This document shows, piece by piece, positions 28,374-37,188 of a DNA stretch of 64,000 nucleotides (position 1 is its first letter; every line of letters begins with the position of its first letter). The DNA comes from Flavobacterium alkalisoli (lineage in GTDB: Bacteria; Bacteroidota; Bacteroidia; Flavobacteriales; Flavobacteriaceae). The stretch is from positions 2,108,001-2,172,000 of the forward strand of contig NZ_CP042831.1 in the NCBI RefSeq assembly GCF_008000935.1, read 5' to 3'. The notes under the pieces were generated by a model, which had not been told where the DNA came from, searched no databases, and saw only the letters and a list, made by a program, of their open reading frames with translations. The translations under genes were made by a program, and so were the position numbers.

Positions 28374-29563
28374 TTGCGTGGTATTTCAATGGTAAATATT
28401 GTTCCTTCATTAAGTTCACTTTTACATTTAATAGTACCTTCCATAAGTTTTACATAATGTGAAACGATATTAAGGCCTAATCCTGTTCCCGGTATATTCC
28501 CTGTATTATGGGCTCTGAAGAAAGCTTCAAACAAATGTTCCTGCTCTTCTTCAGGTATACCAATACCATTGTCTTTGATTGTGATGATTATTTTGTTCCG
28601 ATTGATGGAAGTATGAATTTCAATATCTGTTTCTTCGCCGGAATATTTTATAGCATTAGATACCAGATTTATAATACAGTTTTTAAGAAGATTTTTATCT
28701 AACTGTACCAATGTGGCTTTGCTATTATGTTTGCTGATTATTTTTTGCTTCTTTTTAGCTAATAACTCTAATTCTTCAATTACTTCGTTGATGAAAGTGT
28801 CCAGTTTGAAAGATGTAACATATACGGTAATTTTTTCAGATTCGGTTTTTTCATGCTGAAGAAAATCATTGAGAATAGTTGTAAGGTTAGATATTGCGCT
28901 TTTTATTTTATAAACATGATCCTCAATTTTTGGGTTTGAATTTTCGGCATAACGCTGAATGAGGGAAGATGAAAGCTGAATTGTGCTTAAAGGTGTCCTA
29001 AACTCATGTGAAGCCATGGATAAAAGCCTACTTTTTAATTTACCCAAATTTTTTTCTTTTTCTAAAGTTAAACTAATCTCTTCTTTGGCTTTTAAAAGAG
29101 CTTCAATAGTTTCGTTTAAAGAAATTGTACGGTCTTTTACAAGTTCCTCCAGGTGTTGGGTGTATTGTAACAGTTTATTTTCAACTTCATTGTGATAGCT
29201 TAAATCGTGAACGAATCCGGTGAATATTCTTTTTTTCTGAAACCTGATTTCACTTATGCCTAACCTAAAGGGAAAAATACTGCCGTCTTTTTTCTTGCCA
29301 AATACGTTTTTGTCAATACTTTTTAGATTATCAATGCCAAATGATTTTAAAGACTGTAAACAGGAATGGTATTTTTCTAAGTAGGATGAAGGCATTAAAA
29401 TGCTAATACTTTTTCCTATTATCTCATGCGGATAATATAGAAAAAGATTACATGCTGAAGGATTTATTGACTCTACTATTCCATCTTCGTCTATAGTAAT
29501 AATTCCATCAATTGCATTTTCTATAATAGCATTAACAAGTATCTGATCTTTCATGTCGATCAA
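28370..29563 (-). CDS. PAS-domain sensor histidine kinase
   Basis: The protein has 397 residues. A PAS domain covers residues ~8-120 (AIDGIITIDEDGIVESINPS, IIGKSISILMP), with a PAC-like tail (GISEIRFQKKRIFTGFVHDL). A coiled linker follows at ~125-180. The dimerisation domain has H186 in SMASHEFRTPLS. The ATPase domain has an N box (NLVSNAIKYS), DNGIGIPEEE and GTGLGLNIV. No membrane segment is present, so it is a soluble kinase sensing something inside the cell, possibly through the PAS pocket. The start MIDMKDQ could instead be the second Met. It should phosphorylate the regulator encoded by the overlapping downstream gene. The PAS ligand cannot be told from sequence. Confidence 0.9.
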   Translation of the reverse strand: MIDMKDQILVNAIIENAIDGIITIDEDGIVESINPSACNLFLYYPHEIIGKSISILMPSSYLEKYHSCLQSLKSFGIDNLKSIDKNVFGKKKDGSIFPFRLGISEIRFQKKRIFTGFVHDLSYHNEVENKLLQYTQHLEELVKDRTISLNETIEALLKAKEEISLTLEKEKNLGKLKSRLLSMASHEFRTPLSTIQLSSSLIQRYAENSNPKIEDHVYKIKSAISNLTTILNDFLQHEKTESEKITVYVTSFKLDTFINEVIEELELLAKKKQKIISKHNSKATLVQLDKNLLKNCIINLVSNAIKYSGEETDIEIHTSINRNKIIITIKDNGIGIPEEEQEHLFEAFFRAHNTGNIPGTGLGLNIVSHYVKLMEGTIKCKSELNEGTIFTIEIPRK

Positions 29564-29658
29564 AAATTGAGGGGGTTACAGTAAAATAGTTAAAATTTTA
29601 ATAAAATTATAGTTATAATAATTATTTTACATACTAATTGTTATGAATGCTGGATTTC

Positions 29659-29696
29659 TGTAGATGAATGGCATTATTGTGTAGACGAATGGTATT
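29659..29696. repeat. Two 17-bp direct repeats upstream of the histidine kinase gene
   Basis: TGTAGATGAATGGCATT (29659-29675) and TGTAGACGAATGGTATT (29680-29696) differ at two bases and repeat with a 21-bp period, two helical turns. They lie ~100-130 bp before the kinase start. They could bind a regulator; nothing identifies which. Confidence 0.35.
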
Positions 29697-29883
29697 TATG
29701 TAAGATACTTCTCAGGTTTTTAAAAGAAATACATCTGATATCGGCTATTACAGAATAGTATATTTAATAGAATAAGTCAAAATTTCCTTTTTGTAACATG
29801 ACTGGTTTACATTGTTATACAGTAGGGCGTTACGCAACCAAATATTATTAATAGCATCTGGTTAAAAACCAACGACTTATTCT

Positions 29884-30055
29884 ATGATAAAAATTGCTGG
29901 TCTTATTTGTACAGTCTTTTTTTTTCAATCAGGCTATATATGCACAAAAGGAGGCTAATATTTGGTACTTTGGTCAACACGCAGGACTTGATTTTAATAG
30001 CGGTATTCCTGTACCGTTGCTTGACGGACAAATAAATACTAATGAAATCAGTTAA
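29884..30055 (+). pseudogene. N-terminal stump of a T9SS-type surface protein
   Basis: ATG at 29884 begins a signal peptide (MIKIAGLICTVFFF). One extra T in a T9 tract (29917-29925) breaks the frame. In the next frame the peptide continues NQAIYAQKEANIWYFGQHAG and LDFNSGIPVPLLDGQ, then stops at 30053-30055. That sequence is typical of the mature start of flavobacterial gliding/T9SS surface proteins. Nothing recognisable follows, so about 57 codons of a larger gene remain. The surrounding 29697-29883 and 30056-30147 stretches show no other coding signal. Confidence 0.65.
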
Positions 30056-30147
30056 TACCCTATTAAAGACAATTCTCTTTTATGAGGATTAATATAGGTA
30101 ACTGACGATAAATTATTTTCATTTTAAAATTCCGGGTCAATAAAAAA

Positions 30148-30179
30148 GGGACAACTCTTTAATAATTTAGAGTTGTCCC
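30148..30179. terminator. GGGACAACTCT hairpin
   Basis: An 11-bp perfect stem (GGGACAACTCT and AGAGTTGTCCC) with a 10-nt loop is preceded by A's. On the minus strand it would follow the tRNA-like segment at 30184-30215. Its stem is almost the same as that at 57281-57320, and it is related to the palindrome at 6021. Confidence 0.6.
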
Positions 30180-30183
30180 GTTC

Positions 30184-30215
30184 AGTGGAGTCAACGGGAC
30201 TAATGTCGAACTTAT
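30184..30215 (-). other. tRNA/tmRNA 3'-end-like remnant
   Basis: The minus strand reads AGTTCGACATTAGTCCCG then TTGACTCCAC: a TTCGA-containing T-loop-like start, CCCG, and an acceptor-like end CTCCA, directly followed by the hairpin at 30148. The T loop is too long for a working tRNA. It resembles the copies at 57323 and 16837. Confidence 0.4.
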
Positions 30216-30361
30216 TGATGGAGGATTGCCAGTATTGGTCCGACTTTCTGCGTTGGATTGAGCTACTTAAAAATAACCGATATGGTTTATTTACTTTTGC
30301 GTTATATGGGGAATGGATTCGGTAAACTTTCCATTACTGTTCAAATAGATAATTAAAAAAC

Positions 30362-30402
30362 TTCAAAAAAACTTAAAACATATGGTTTAAGGTTTTTTTG
30401 AA
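30362..30402 (-). terminator. Terminator of the GntR regulator gene
   Basis: TTCAAAAAAACTT (30362-30374) pairs with AAGGTTTTTTTGAA (30389-30402) with one bulged base. On the minus strand it lies ~25 bp after the regulator's stop and is followed by TTTTTT (30355-30360 on the complement). Confidence 0.65.
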
Positions 30403-30426
30403 ACTTCCCTTGGCTTTTTTTCTAAA

Positions 30427-31158
30427 TCAAACTTCACGGTCAAATTCCAGTGTGTAGGTAAAGCTATCAGCACGGTAATAACCATCATTCCATTCTAATG
30501 GCCTGTTTCCTGGATCAAAAACAAAACGTTTTCTTCTAAGAATAGGATCTCCTTCATTTATTTCAAGTTTTTGAGCAAAAAAAGCATCTGCTTTAACAGC
30601 ACTTATCTCTTCTTTAGAGAGCTTGGCAATAGAATTGTAATGAGCAAGAATATCATAAAGAGGTTTTGAGAAATCTTCGTTTCCGGTTAATCCAATACGA
30701 GGGTTAAAGTAAGATACAAAATATACAAACGGTATATCTTCATTTCCTCTTAGACGCTCAAGTTTAAGTATTCTTGCATTCTCTTCTAGATTAAAAAACA
30801 TACTAAGTTCTTTATTGGCTTTGACCCAGCTCACGTGCAATTCATAATTTTTAGGAACAATACCTAAAGCTTTCATTTCCTGAGAAAAACTTAACCAATT
30901 TTGTGCTTTAGAACTTATTGCTGCTTTTTTTACAAAAGTACCAACACCTTTTTTGCGAGTCAGTAATCCTTCATAAACTAGTTTGTTAATAGATTGCCTT
31001 AATGTACTTCTTGATATGCCTAATTGTTTAGACAAACTAACTTCATTTGGCATTTTCGCACCGTTTTGATATTCATCAGCTTTTATAGCCTCTCTAATTT
31101 GCTCTTCAATTTGAATATGTAATGGAATGGGACTATTGTAATCTAATGATATTTTCAT
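30427..31158 (-). CDS. GntR-family (HutC/UTRA) transcriptional regulator
   Basis: The protein has 243 residues. The N-terminal winged helix covers residues ~5-72 (YQNGAKMPNEVSLSKQLGIS, then RSTLRQSINKLVYEGLLTRK and GVGTFV), the GntR pattern. A UTRA effector domain fills ~95-240 (RLRGNEDIPFVYFVSYFNPR, ILRRKRFVFDPGNRPLEW, YYRADSFTYTLEFDRE). UTRA domains bind sugar phosphates or related metabolites. The gene is divergent from the ROK/isomerase fusion that opens the mannan locus, so it is the likely local repressor, released by a mannose-derived metabolite. A palindromic site at 31349-31371 in the shared upstream region is a candidate operator. Effector identity is inference. Confidence 0.9.
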   Translation of the reverse strand: MKISLDYNSPIPLHIQIEEQIREAIKADEYQNGAKMPNEVSLSKQLGISRSTLRQSINKLVYEGLLTRKKGVGTFVKKAAISSKAQNWLSFSQEMKALGIVPKNYELHVSWVKANKELSMFFNLEENARILKLERLRGNEDIPFVYFVSYFNPRIGLTGNEDFSKPLYDILAHYNSIAKLSKEEISAVKADAFFAQKLEINEGDPILRRKRFVFDPGNRPLEWNDGYYRADSFTYTLEFDREV

Positions 31159-31267
31159 TTATTATGTTAATTATTTGATAATTATTTATTTTTTAAATTA
31201 TCATTAATGTAGGCTTTAAACTTTATAAATACAAACTTTATGTGGCTTTTTCTGTTTTTTATATAGG

Positions 31268-31275
31268 CAAATGTA
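31268..31275 (-). promoter_or_regulatory. Possible -7 box for the GntR regulator gene
   Basis: The minus strand reads TACATTTG, matching TAnnTTTG, about 110 bp before the regulator start. No TTG was found at the expected -33 spacing, so this is tentative. Confidence 0.3.
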
Positions 31276-31306
31276 ATTAATTTTTAACAAAAATTAAGTT
31301 ATTATT

Positions 31307-31336
31307 TTGTTATCATAAATGCTTTTCTTTAATTTG
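31307..31336 (+). promoter_or_regulatory. Possible promoter of the mannan locus
   Basis: TTG (31307-31309) is followed after 19 bp by TTAATTTG (31329-31336), one base off TAnnTTTG. It ends 12 bp before the palindrome at 31349, a layout in which a bound repressor would cover the transcription start. Confidence 0.3.
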
Positions 31337-31348
31337 CTATAACGTTAT

Positions 31349-31371
31349 TGTACATACATATGTACATATGT
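31349..31371. promoter_or_regulatory. Overlapping palindromes, candidate GntR operator
   Basis: TGTACATA-CA-TATGTACA (31349-31366) and the perfect 16-bp palindrome ACATATGTACATATGT (31356-31371) overlap. They end 19 bp before the ATG at 31391 and lie in the region shared with the divergent GntR gene. TGTACA-type half sites fit GntR-family operators in general; binding here is inferred. Confidence 0.5.
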
Positions 31372-31390
31372 GTATTTTAAAATAAATTAT

Positions 31391-34072
31391 ATGTCACTTT
31401 ATTATTTAGGTATCGATGTTGGTGGTTCACATATCTCAGGAGCATTGATAAATGCAAAAACAGGAGAATTAATCATAGAATCTTATCATAAGGCTGTTCA
31501 TGACTCTAACAGCTCATGTTCAGAGTTTTTTAAACGCTGTGAAGAGCTCTTTTCAGTTGTGATGAGTAACTGTAATCTCAGCAATTTTGAAAGTATACTA
31601 GGAGTAGGAGTCGCAATGCCGGGTCCCTTCGATTATGAAAATGGTATTTCTAAAATTTATGGCGTTCAAAAATATGACGCTTTGTTTGGGCTTAATGTTA
31701 AACAGGAATTACAAAAAATTGCTGACGGAACTCCGGTTTATTTCATTAATGATGCCGAGAGTTTTGCAGTAGGTGAATATGTAAGGGGCGCAGCCGTTAA
31801 CAGTTCAAAAAGTATAATAATGACCCTTGGGACAGGTTTTGGTAGTACATTCCTTGTTGATGGCATAATGCAGGATCATTCGGAAGAAGGTGTTCCTTCT
31901 AATGGTTATTTATATGATATTCCTTTTAAAGATGGTATTGCTGACGACTTTTTCTCTACTCGCTGGTTTGTTAAACAGTGGAATGAGATTAATAATGAAA
32001 ATATTGCCAGTGTAGAGGCTATTGCTAAACTGGCAAATGAGAATGACCTGAAAGCACTTGGCTTATTTGATTTGTTTGCAGAGAATTTTGCAGATTTTAT
32101 GAAGCCTTGGGTAAACTCATTCAAACCGGAACGAATAGTTTTAGGAGGCGGTATAGCTAAGGCAGCGCCTTTATTTATGGACAAGTTTTTAGGTAAGCTG
32201 AATTCAGAGAATAGTTTAGATGTAAAAATTTGTGAACTGTGGGATAAGGCAGCAATAATTGGGGCTGTAGCATACGTTAAAAACAAGCAGGAAAAAGAAA
32301 TATCAAAAAATAAAACAGTAAGAAAAACAGAACAGTTTTTAATTCCTGAAAAGAAAGAAGAAAGTAGCGAAATAGCCTATGATGCCTATCCGGCTTTTAA
32401 TATTGGAAAAGGTAAAATTAAAGAGGGTTATGAAAATCTTGCTCAATTGATATCGCAATCTTCAAGTATTGTAATAGATGGCTATCAGGGAATATTTTGG
32501 GATGATATTATAAAATCTATAGATAAGGAACTGGCTCAAATAGGTAAAAGTGCAAGATGGTTTCATGTTGATGCTGCTATGAAGCCGGCTGATGAGATTA
32601 ATGGAATGTTAGAGCCTTATCTGGGTGGTGATGACCCTTTGTTTGGTAAGATTACCGACAAAACATTATCAGACTGGTTTGATAAAGACAAACTTTCTAA
32701 GATAGTTAAGGACCCATCGGTAGATATTAATATTGTTGTTGGGCCCGGTGCCGCATTAACAGGTTGGGATGCTCCCATATTATATATAGACCTTCCTAAA
32801 AATGAACTTCAGTTCAGAGCCAGGGCAGGAAGGGCAGGTAATTTAGGAATGGAAGTTCTTACCGATAACAAAAGCACCTATAAAAGATTCTTTTTTATTG
32901 ATTGGGTAGTTCTTAATAAACATAAAGAGTATTTACTTCCTAACATAGACTTTATTATAGACGGACAAAGACCGGATAATATTCTTTTTATGGAAGGAGA
33001 AGACCTAAGAGCCGGACTTACTGCAATGGCATCTAATGTTTTCAGGCCAAGGCCCTGGTTTGAACCTGGTGCTTGGGGAGGTAGTTGGATGAAAGACCAT
33101 CTTGAAGGTCTTAACACTAATGTTGAAAACCTTGCATGGTCTTTTGAACTGATGGTTCTTGAGAACGGACTGTTACTTGAAAGTGATGGTTTTATTCTGG
33201 AAGTTTCGTTTGACACTATAATGTTTAATAACTACAAAAACATTCTTGGGGATTGTGCCGAAACCTTTAAACATGATTTCCCTATACGATTTGACTTTCT
33301 GGATACTTTTGACGGAGGAAATTTATCAATTCAATGCCACCCCTCTCCGCAATATATAAAACAGGAATTCGGTATGCCATTTACTCAGGATGAGACTTAT
33401 TATATTCTTGACTGTAAAGGTGATGCCGAAGTTTATTTAGGATTTAAAGATGGTGTTGAACCTCTGGATTTTGAACACGCGTTGAAACACAGCCAGGAAA
33501 AATCAGTAGAGTTGGATGTAGACAGATATATTCAAAAATTCGAGGCAAATAAGCATGACCTTTTCTTAATTCCGCACGGAACTATACATGCTTCAGGTAG
33601 CAATAACATGGTACTTGAAATAAGTAGCGCACCCTATATTTTCACTTTTAAGATGTATGACTGGCTTCGTCTTGATTTGGATGGTAAGCCACGTCCTATA
33701 AATATTGACAGGGGTATGGCAAATGTCAACTTTAACAGAAGCGGTGATACAGTTGAAAAAGAACTGATATCCAAGCCATATATTATAAAGCAAGAGAATA
33801 ACTATACAATAGAACACTTGCCTACACATAAGGACCATTTTTATGATGTGCACCGCTATAATATAACACGCGAGGTTACAATCAACACCAACAACAAATG
33901 TCATGTATGGATGTTAGTGGAAGGTTCAAAAATAGAAATTACTACACAAAACGGTATTTCGCAGATTTTTAATTATGCCGAAACATTTGTAGTACCTGCA
34001 GCAGCAGAGAGTTACACCATTAAAAATTTAAGCGATATACCCGTCCTGCTGGTTAAAGCTTTTGTAAAATAA
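31391..34072 (+). CDS. ROK sugar kinase fused to class I mannose-6-phosphate isomerase
   Basis: The product is 893 residues from the ATG at 31391; an upstream GTG at 31370 lies inside the operator palindrome and is less likely. Residues 1-300 are a ROK kinase: LGIDVGGSH (D9), GVGVAMPGPFDY, probable catalytic D121 in FINDAESF, TLGTGFGSTF and LGGGIAKA. The Cys-rich zinc motif common in ROK proteins is absent. Residues ~335-540 form a linker domain with IVIDGYQGIFWDD, perhaps a degenerate P-loop kinase fold. The rest is a type I phosphomannose isomerase with its metal ligands in place: Q648 and H650 (SIQCHPSPQ), E668 (QDETYYIL) and H733 (PHGTIHASG). The fusion would phosphorylate mannose and isomerise it to fructose-6-phosphate in the cytoplasm. 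It opens the mannan locus, 42 bp before susC. Substrate is inferred from context. Confidence 0.85.
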   Translation: MSLYYLGIDVGGSHISGALINAKTGELIIESYHKAVHDSNSSCSEFFKRCEELFSVVMSNCNLSNFESILGVGVAMPGPFDYENGISKIYGVQKYDALFGLNVKQELQKIADGTPVYFINDAESFAVGEYVRGAAVNSSKSIIMTLGTGFGSTFLVDGIMQDHSEEGVPSNGYLYDIPFKDGIADDFFSTRWFVKQWNEINNENIASVEAIAKLANENDLKALGLFDLFAENFADFMKPWVNSFKPERIVLGGGIAKAAPLFMDKFLGKLNSENSLDVKICELWDKAAIIGAVAYVKNKQEKEISKNKTVRKTEQFLIPEKKEESSEIAYDAYPAFNIGKGKIKEGYENLAQLISQSSSIVIDGYQGIFWDDIIKSIDKELAQIGKSARWFHVDAAMKPADEINGMLEPYLGGDDPLFGKITDKTLSDWFDKDKLSKIVKDPSVDINIVVGPGAALTGWDAPILYIDLPKNELQFRARAGRAGNLGMEVLTDNKSTYKRFFFIDWVVLNKHKEYLLPNIDFIIDGQRPDNILFMEGEDLRAGLTAMASNVFRPRPWFEPGAWGGSWMKDHLEGLNTNVENLAWSFELMVLENGLLLESDGFILEVSFDTIMFNNYKNILGDCAETFKHDFPIRFDFLDTFDGGNLSIQCHPSPQYIKQEFGMPFTQDETYYILDCKGDAEVYLGFKDGVEPLDFEHALKHSQEKSVELDVDRYIQKFEANKHDLFLIPHGTIHASGSNNMVLEISSAPYIFTFKMYDWLRLDLDGKPRPINIDRGMANVNFNRSGDTVEKELISKPYIIKQENNYTIEHLPTHKDHFYDVHRYNITREVTINTNNKCHVWMLVEGSKIEITTQNGISQIFNYAETFVVPAAAESYTIKNLSDIPVLLVKAFVK

Positions 34073-34114
34073 TCTACCCTTACCGATAAACAACTAACAC
34101 ATAAGTATGAAATT

Positions 34115-37100
34115 ATGAGAAAACACGAAAAAAGCAGACTGTTTTCCCGGATCGAAAAACGAACCGGATTAAAACTTGCCATACTCATTGCATTAATTTT
34201 TAATACTGGTATGTATGCGCAAACCACCATTACAGGTGTAATATCAGATTCAACAACCAGCGAAACTATCATTGGAGCAACAGTAGCTGTAAAAGGTACT
34301 ACTAATGCAGTGGTGAGTGATTTAAACGGGGTCTATACCATAAAAGCACCTGATGATGCCATACTTGTTGTATCCTTTATAGGTTATGGTACTCAGGAGC
34401 AGCAGGTAAATGGAAGAAATACAATAGATTTTGTACTTAAGGAGGAAATAAACTCTTTACAGGAAGTTGTTATTGTAGGTTATGCTACTCAAAAAAGAAA
34501 CAGTATAACATCGGCCATCAGTACAGTTGATTCTGATGTTTTTGAGAACCGACCCGTAACAAGCGCTGCACAGGCTTTACAGGGGACAACCCCGGGGCTC
34601 GTAATACAGCAGGGTAGTAATGAGCCGGGCCAGGGTTCGGTAATTAATATTCGTGGTATAGGTACTTTTCAGTCAAATACATACCCTCTGGTACTTATAG
34701 ATGGACTTATAGGAAGTATAGATAATATTAACCCCAATGATATAGAGACAGTTTCGGTACTTAAGGATGCATCATCTACAGCCATATATGGTTCAAGGGC
34801 TGCTAATGGGGTGATACTAATTACTACTAAGAAAGGTAAGGCTGGGAAAACAAGTATTTCCTACGATTACTTATATGGTTTTCAGGAAGCAACCAATATG
34901 CCAAAATATGCTCAGGCATGGGAATATGCCGAATTGCGAAATGAAGCTTTAGTAAATTCAGGTTTACCTGCCCGATATTCTCCTCAGGAGATCAATGAAT
35001 TCAGAGCATTGGGTAAAGGAACGATATGGCTGGAAGAAATATACAGGAAGTCAGCCCCTCAGGAATCACATAATATTGCTGTACAGGGTGGAGGAGATAG
35101 AACTACTTATCATTTATCTGTAGGACACTTAAATCAAAGGAGCCTTTTTGAAGGTAATGACGCTTATGGATTAAAAAGAAATAATGCAAGGCTAAATATA
35201 AGTTCAAAACTATTTGATAATCTAAACATTGTAGCGACAGGATTTTATAATGGTTCTACTGTAAATGAGCACGCCTACTGGACAAATTGGCTTATAGAAC
35301 AGGCTACCAGAATGCCTGTGATTTATAATATAAGGGACGAAGAAGGTAACTTTACATTACCAAGCGGTAGTAACTCTAATGCACTTGCAAGACTTACTAA
35401 CGGAGGGATGAGAACTTATGAAGTTGATAATTTTTCTGGAAGCCTTAGTGCTGAGTGGAGTATTGTAAAAGATCTTAAGCTTAAAGGCTTTTTCGGAGCA
35501 AATGTTTCAGATAATAATACCCATGAATTTAGGAAATCTATAGATTATGCGCCTTATTTGGGAGGTGGAGACTTGGAGAGTTCTGTTATGGATCGTTTTG
35601 ACAAAACAGTATTACTTAATTCAACAGTAACTCTGAATTATACAAAGAATATTGGTGAAAACCATTCTTTTATCGGTTTGTTAGGAGTATCGCAGGAAAG
35701 TAGTGAGAGAAGATGGTTCCAGGCAAGAAAAATCGGAATTCCGGGCAATGAGTTTGGAGTTTTATCAAACGGTACATACACGGATGAGAGCAATACTTAT
35801 GGTAGTGCTGAAGAATGGAGTATTCAATCTTATTTTGGAAGACTTAATTATTCTTATAAAGATAAATATCTTTTTGAAGGTAACTTGCGTGCCGATGGCT
35901 CTTCACGTTTTGCTTCGGATAATCGTTGGGGGATATTCCCTTCTTTCTCTGCAGGATGGCGTATATCTCAGGAGAACTTTATGCAGGCTACAGCAGGATT
36001 TCTTAGTAATCTTAAATTAAGAGCTTCATGGGGACAGGTAGGTAATCAGGACATTGGACTTTACCAGTACTTAAGTACCATTACTGTAAATACCCAAGCT
36101 TATTCATTTAACGATAATCTAGCGAACGGAGCTTATTTTAGTGTAGCTAACCGCGACATTAGCTGGGAAACGAGCGAAACACTTGATTTTGGTATTGATG
36201 CCGGATTTTTTAATAACAGGCTGAACTTTACTTTTGACGTATATAGTAAAGACTCTAAAAATGTGTTGGTTAGTAATTTACCGGTTCCGGGAATTTATGG
36301 TGCCGGTTCTCCGGTACAAAATGTTGGATCAATCAATAACTCAGGTTATGAGATAGCTGTAAATTATCGCTTTGATACAGGTAAAGTAAATCATTCCATT
36401 ACAGCTAACCTTGCTGACAATGTGAATGAGGTTACTGATGATGGTGGCAGGACGCTGATAGGTGGTACCGATGTGGTAACTATACTTAGAGAAGGTTTTC
36501 CTATTAATTCATACTATGGCTTAATGACTGACGGTATTTATCAAAATGCAGAAGAAGTGGCTAATGGACCTCAGCAAAACTTTAATGCAGCAGGTGCCAA
36601 GCCAGGAGATTTGAGATATGTAGACAGGAATGGGGACGGAGTGATAAGAGAGGAAGACGACCGCTTTATATTAGGAAACCCTTTCCCAAGATATAATTAT
36701 GGTTTTACTTATAGCGCTCAATGGAAAGGACTTGACTTCAGCTTCTTTATACAGGGAGTAGGAAAGAGAAGCATGTGGATACGCGGAGAAGGCGTAGAAG
36801 CATTCCATAACAACAACGAAGGGCCGGTGATGGATTATCATATTGACCGCTGGACACCAGCGAATCCTGATGCTTCATATCCACGTCTTACTGTAGGTGC
36901 AGAATCGGCAAACAATGCTGCAAGATCTGACTTTTGGATACAAAACGCCGCTTATGCAAGGCTTAAAAATTTACAGTTAGGTTTTACAATTCCAAAAGAA
37001 ATTACACAACAAATAGGAATAAACAGGCTTAGGGCTTATATAACGGGCCAAAACCTGCTAACACTTACTAAACTTAAGGCAGGTTACGATCCTGAAATTA

Positions 37101-37177
37101 ATTCAGGCGATGCCAGTAACGGAAGGGTATATCCGGTAACCAAAGTATGGGCAGTAGGACTAAATGTTAACTTTTAA
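34115..37177 (+). CDS. SusC/RagA-family TonB-dependent outer-membrane receptor
   Basis: The product is 1020 residues. A long N-terminal region with a hydrophobic stretch (LAILIALIFNTGMYAQ) is cleaved near residue 36. A carboxypeptidase-regulatory-like domain follows (ITGVISDSTTSETIIGATVA). The TonB box region (LQEVVIVGYATQKR) leads into the plug, with the SusC signature LKDASSTAIYGSRAANGVI. A 22-strand barrel ends AVGLNVNF. It imports bound oligosaccharides across the outer membrane using TonB energy, with the SusD-like lipoprotein encoded 11 bp downstream acting as the lid. In this locus the cargo should be alpha-manno-oligosaccharides, inferred from the GH76 and GH92 genes downstream. Confidence 0.93.
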   Translation: MRKHEKSRLFSRIEKRTGLKLAILIALIFNTGMYAQTTITGVISDSTTSETIIGATVAVKGTTNAVVSDLNGVYTIKAPDDAILVVSFIGYGTQEQQVNGRNTIDFVLKEEINSLQEVVIVGYATQKRNSITSAISTVDSDVFENRPVTSAAQALQGTTPGLVIQQGSNEPGQGSVINIRGIGTFQSNTYPLVLIDGLIGSIDNINPNDIETVSVLKDASSTAIYGSRAANGVILITTKKGKAGKTSISYDYLYGFQEATNMPKYAQAWEYAELRNEALVNSGLPARYSPQEINEFRALGKGTIWLEEIYRKSAPQESHNIAVQGGGDRTTYHLSVGHLNQRSLFEGNDAYGLKRNNARLNISSKLFDNLNIVATGFYNGSTVNEHAYWTNWLIEQATRMPVIYNIRDEEGNFTLPSGSNSNALARLTNGGMRTYEVDNFSGSLSAEWSIVKDLKLKGFFGANVSDNNTHEFRKSIDYAPYLGGGDLESSVMDRFDKTVLLNSTVTLNYTKNIGENHSFIGLLGVSQESSERRWFQARKIGIPGNEFGVLSNGTYTDESNTYGSAEEWSIQSYFGRLNYSYKDKYLFEGNLRADGSSRFASDNRWGIFPSFSAGWRISQENFMQATAGFLSNLKLRASWGQVGNQDIGLYQYLSTITVNTQAYSFNDNLANGAYFSVANRDISWETSETLDFGIDAGFFNNRLNFTFDVYSKDSKNVLVSNLPVPGIYGAGSPVQNVGSINNSGYEIAVNYRFDTGKVNHSITANLADNVNEVTDDGGRTLIGGTDVVTILREGFPINSYYGLMTDGIYQNAEEVANGPQQNFNAAGAKPGDLRYVDRNGDGVIREEDDRFILGNPFPRYNYGFTYSAQWKGLDFSFFIQGVGKRSMWIRGEGVEAFHNNNEGPVMDYHIDRWTPANPDASYPRLTVGAESANNAARSDFWIQNAAYARLKNLQLGFTIPKEITQQIGINRLRAYITGQNLLTLTKLKAGYDPEINSGDASNGRVYPVTKVWAVGLNVNF

Positions 37178-37188
37178 AAAATTTACAA

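Noticed and set aside
31370..31390. GTG at 31370 as start of the kinase/isomerase fusion
   Set aside because: It lies inside the palindromic operator candidate, and the ROK motif begins immediately after the ATG at 31391.
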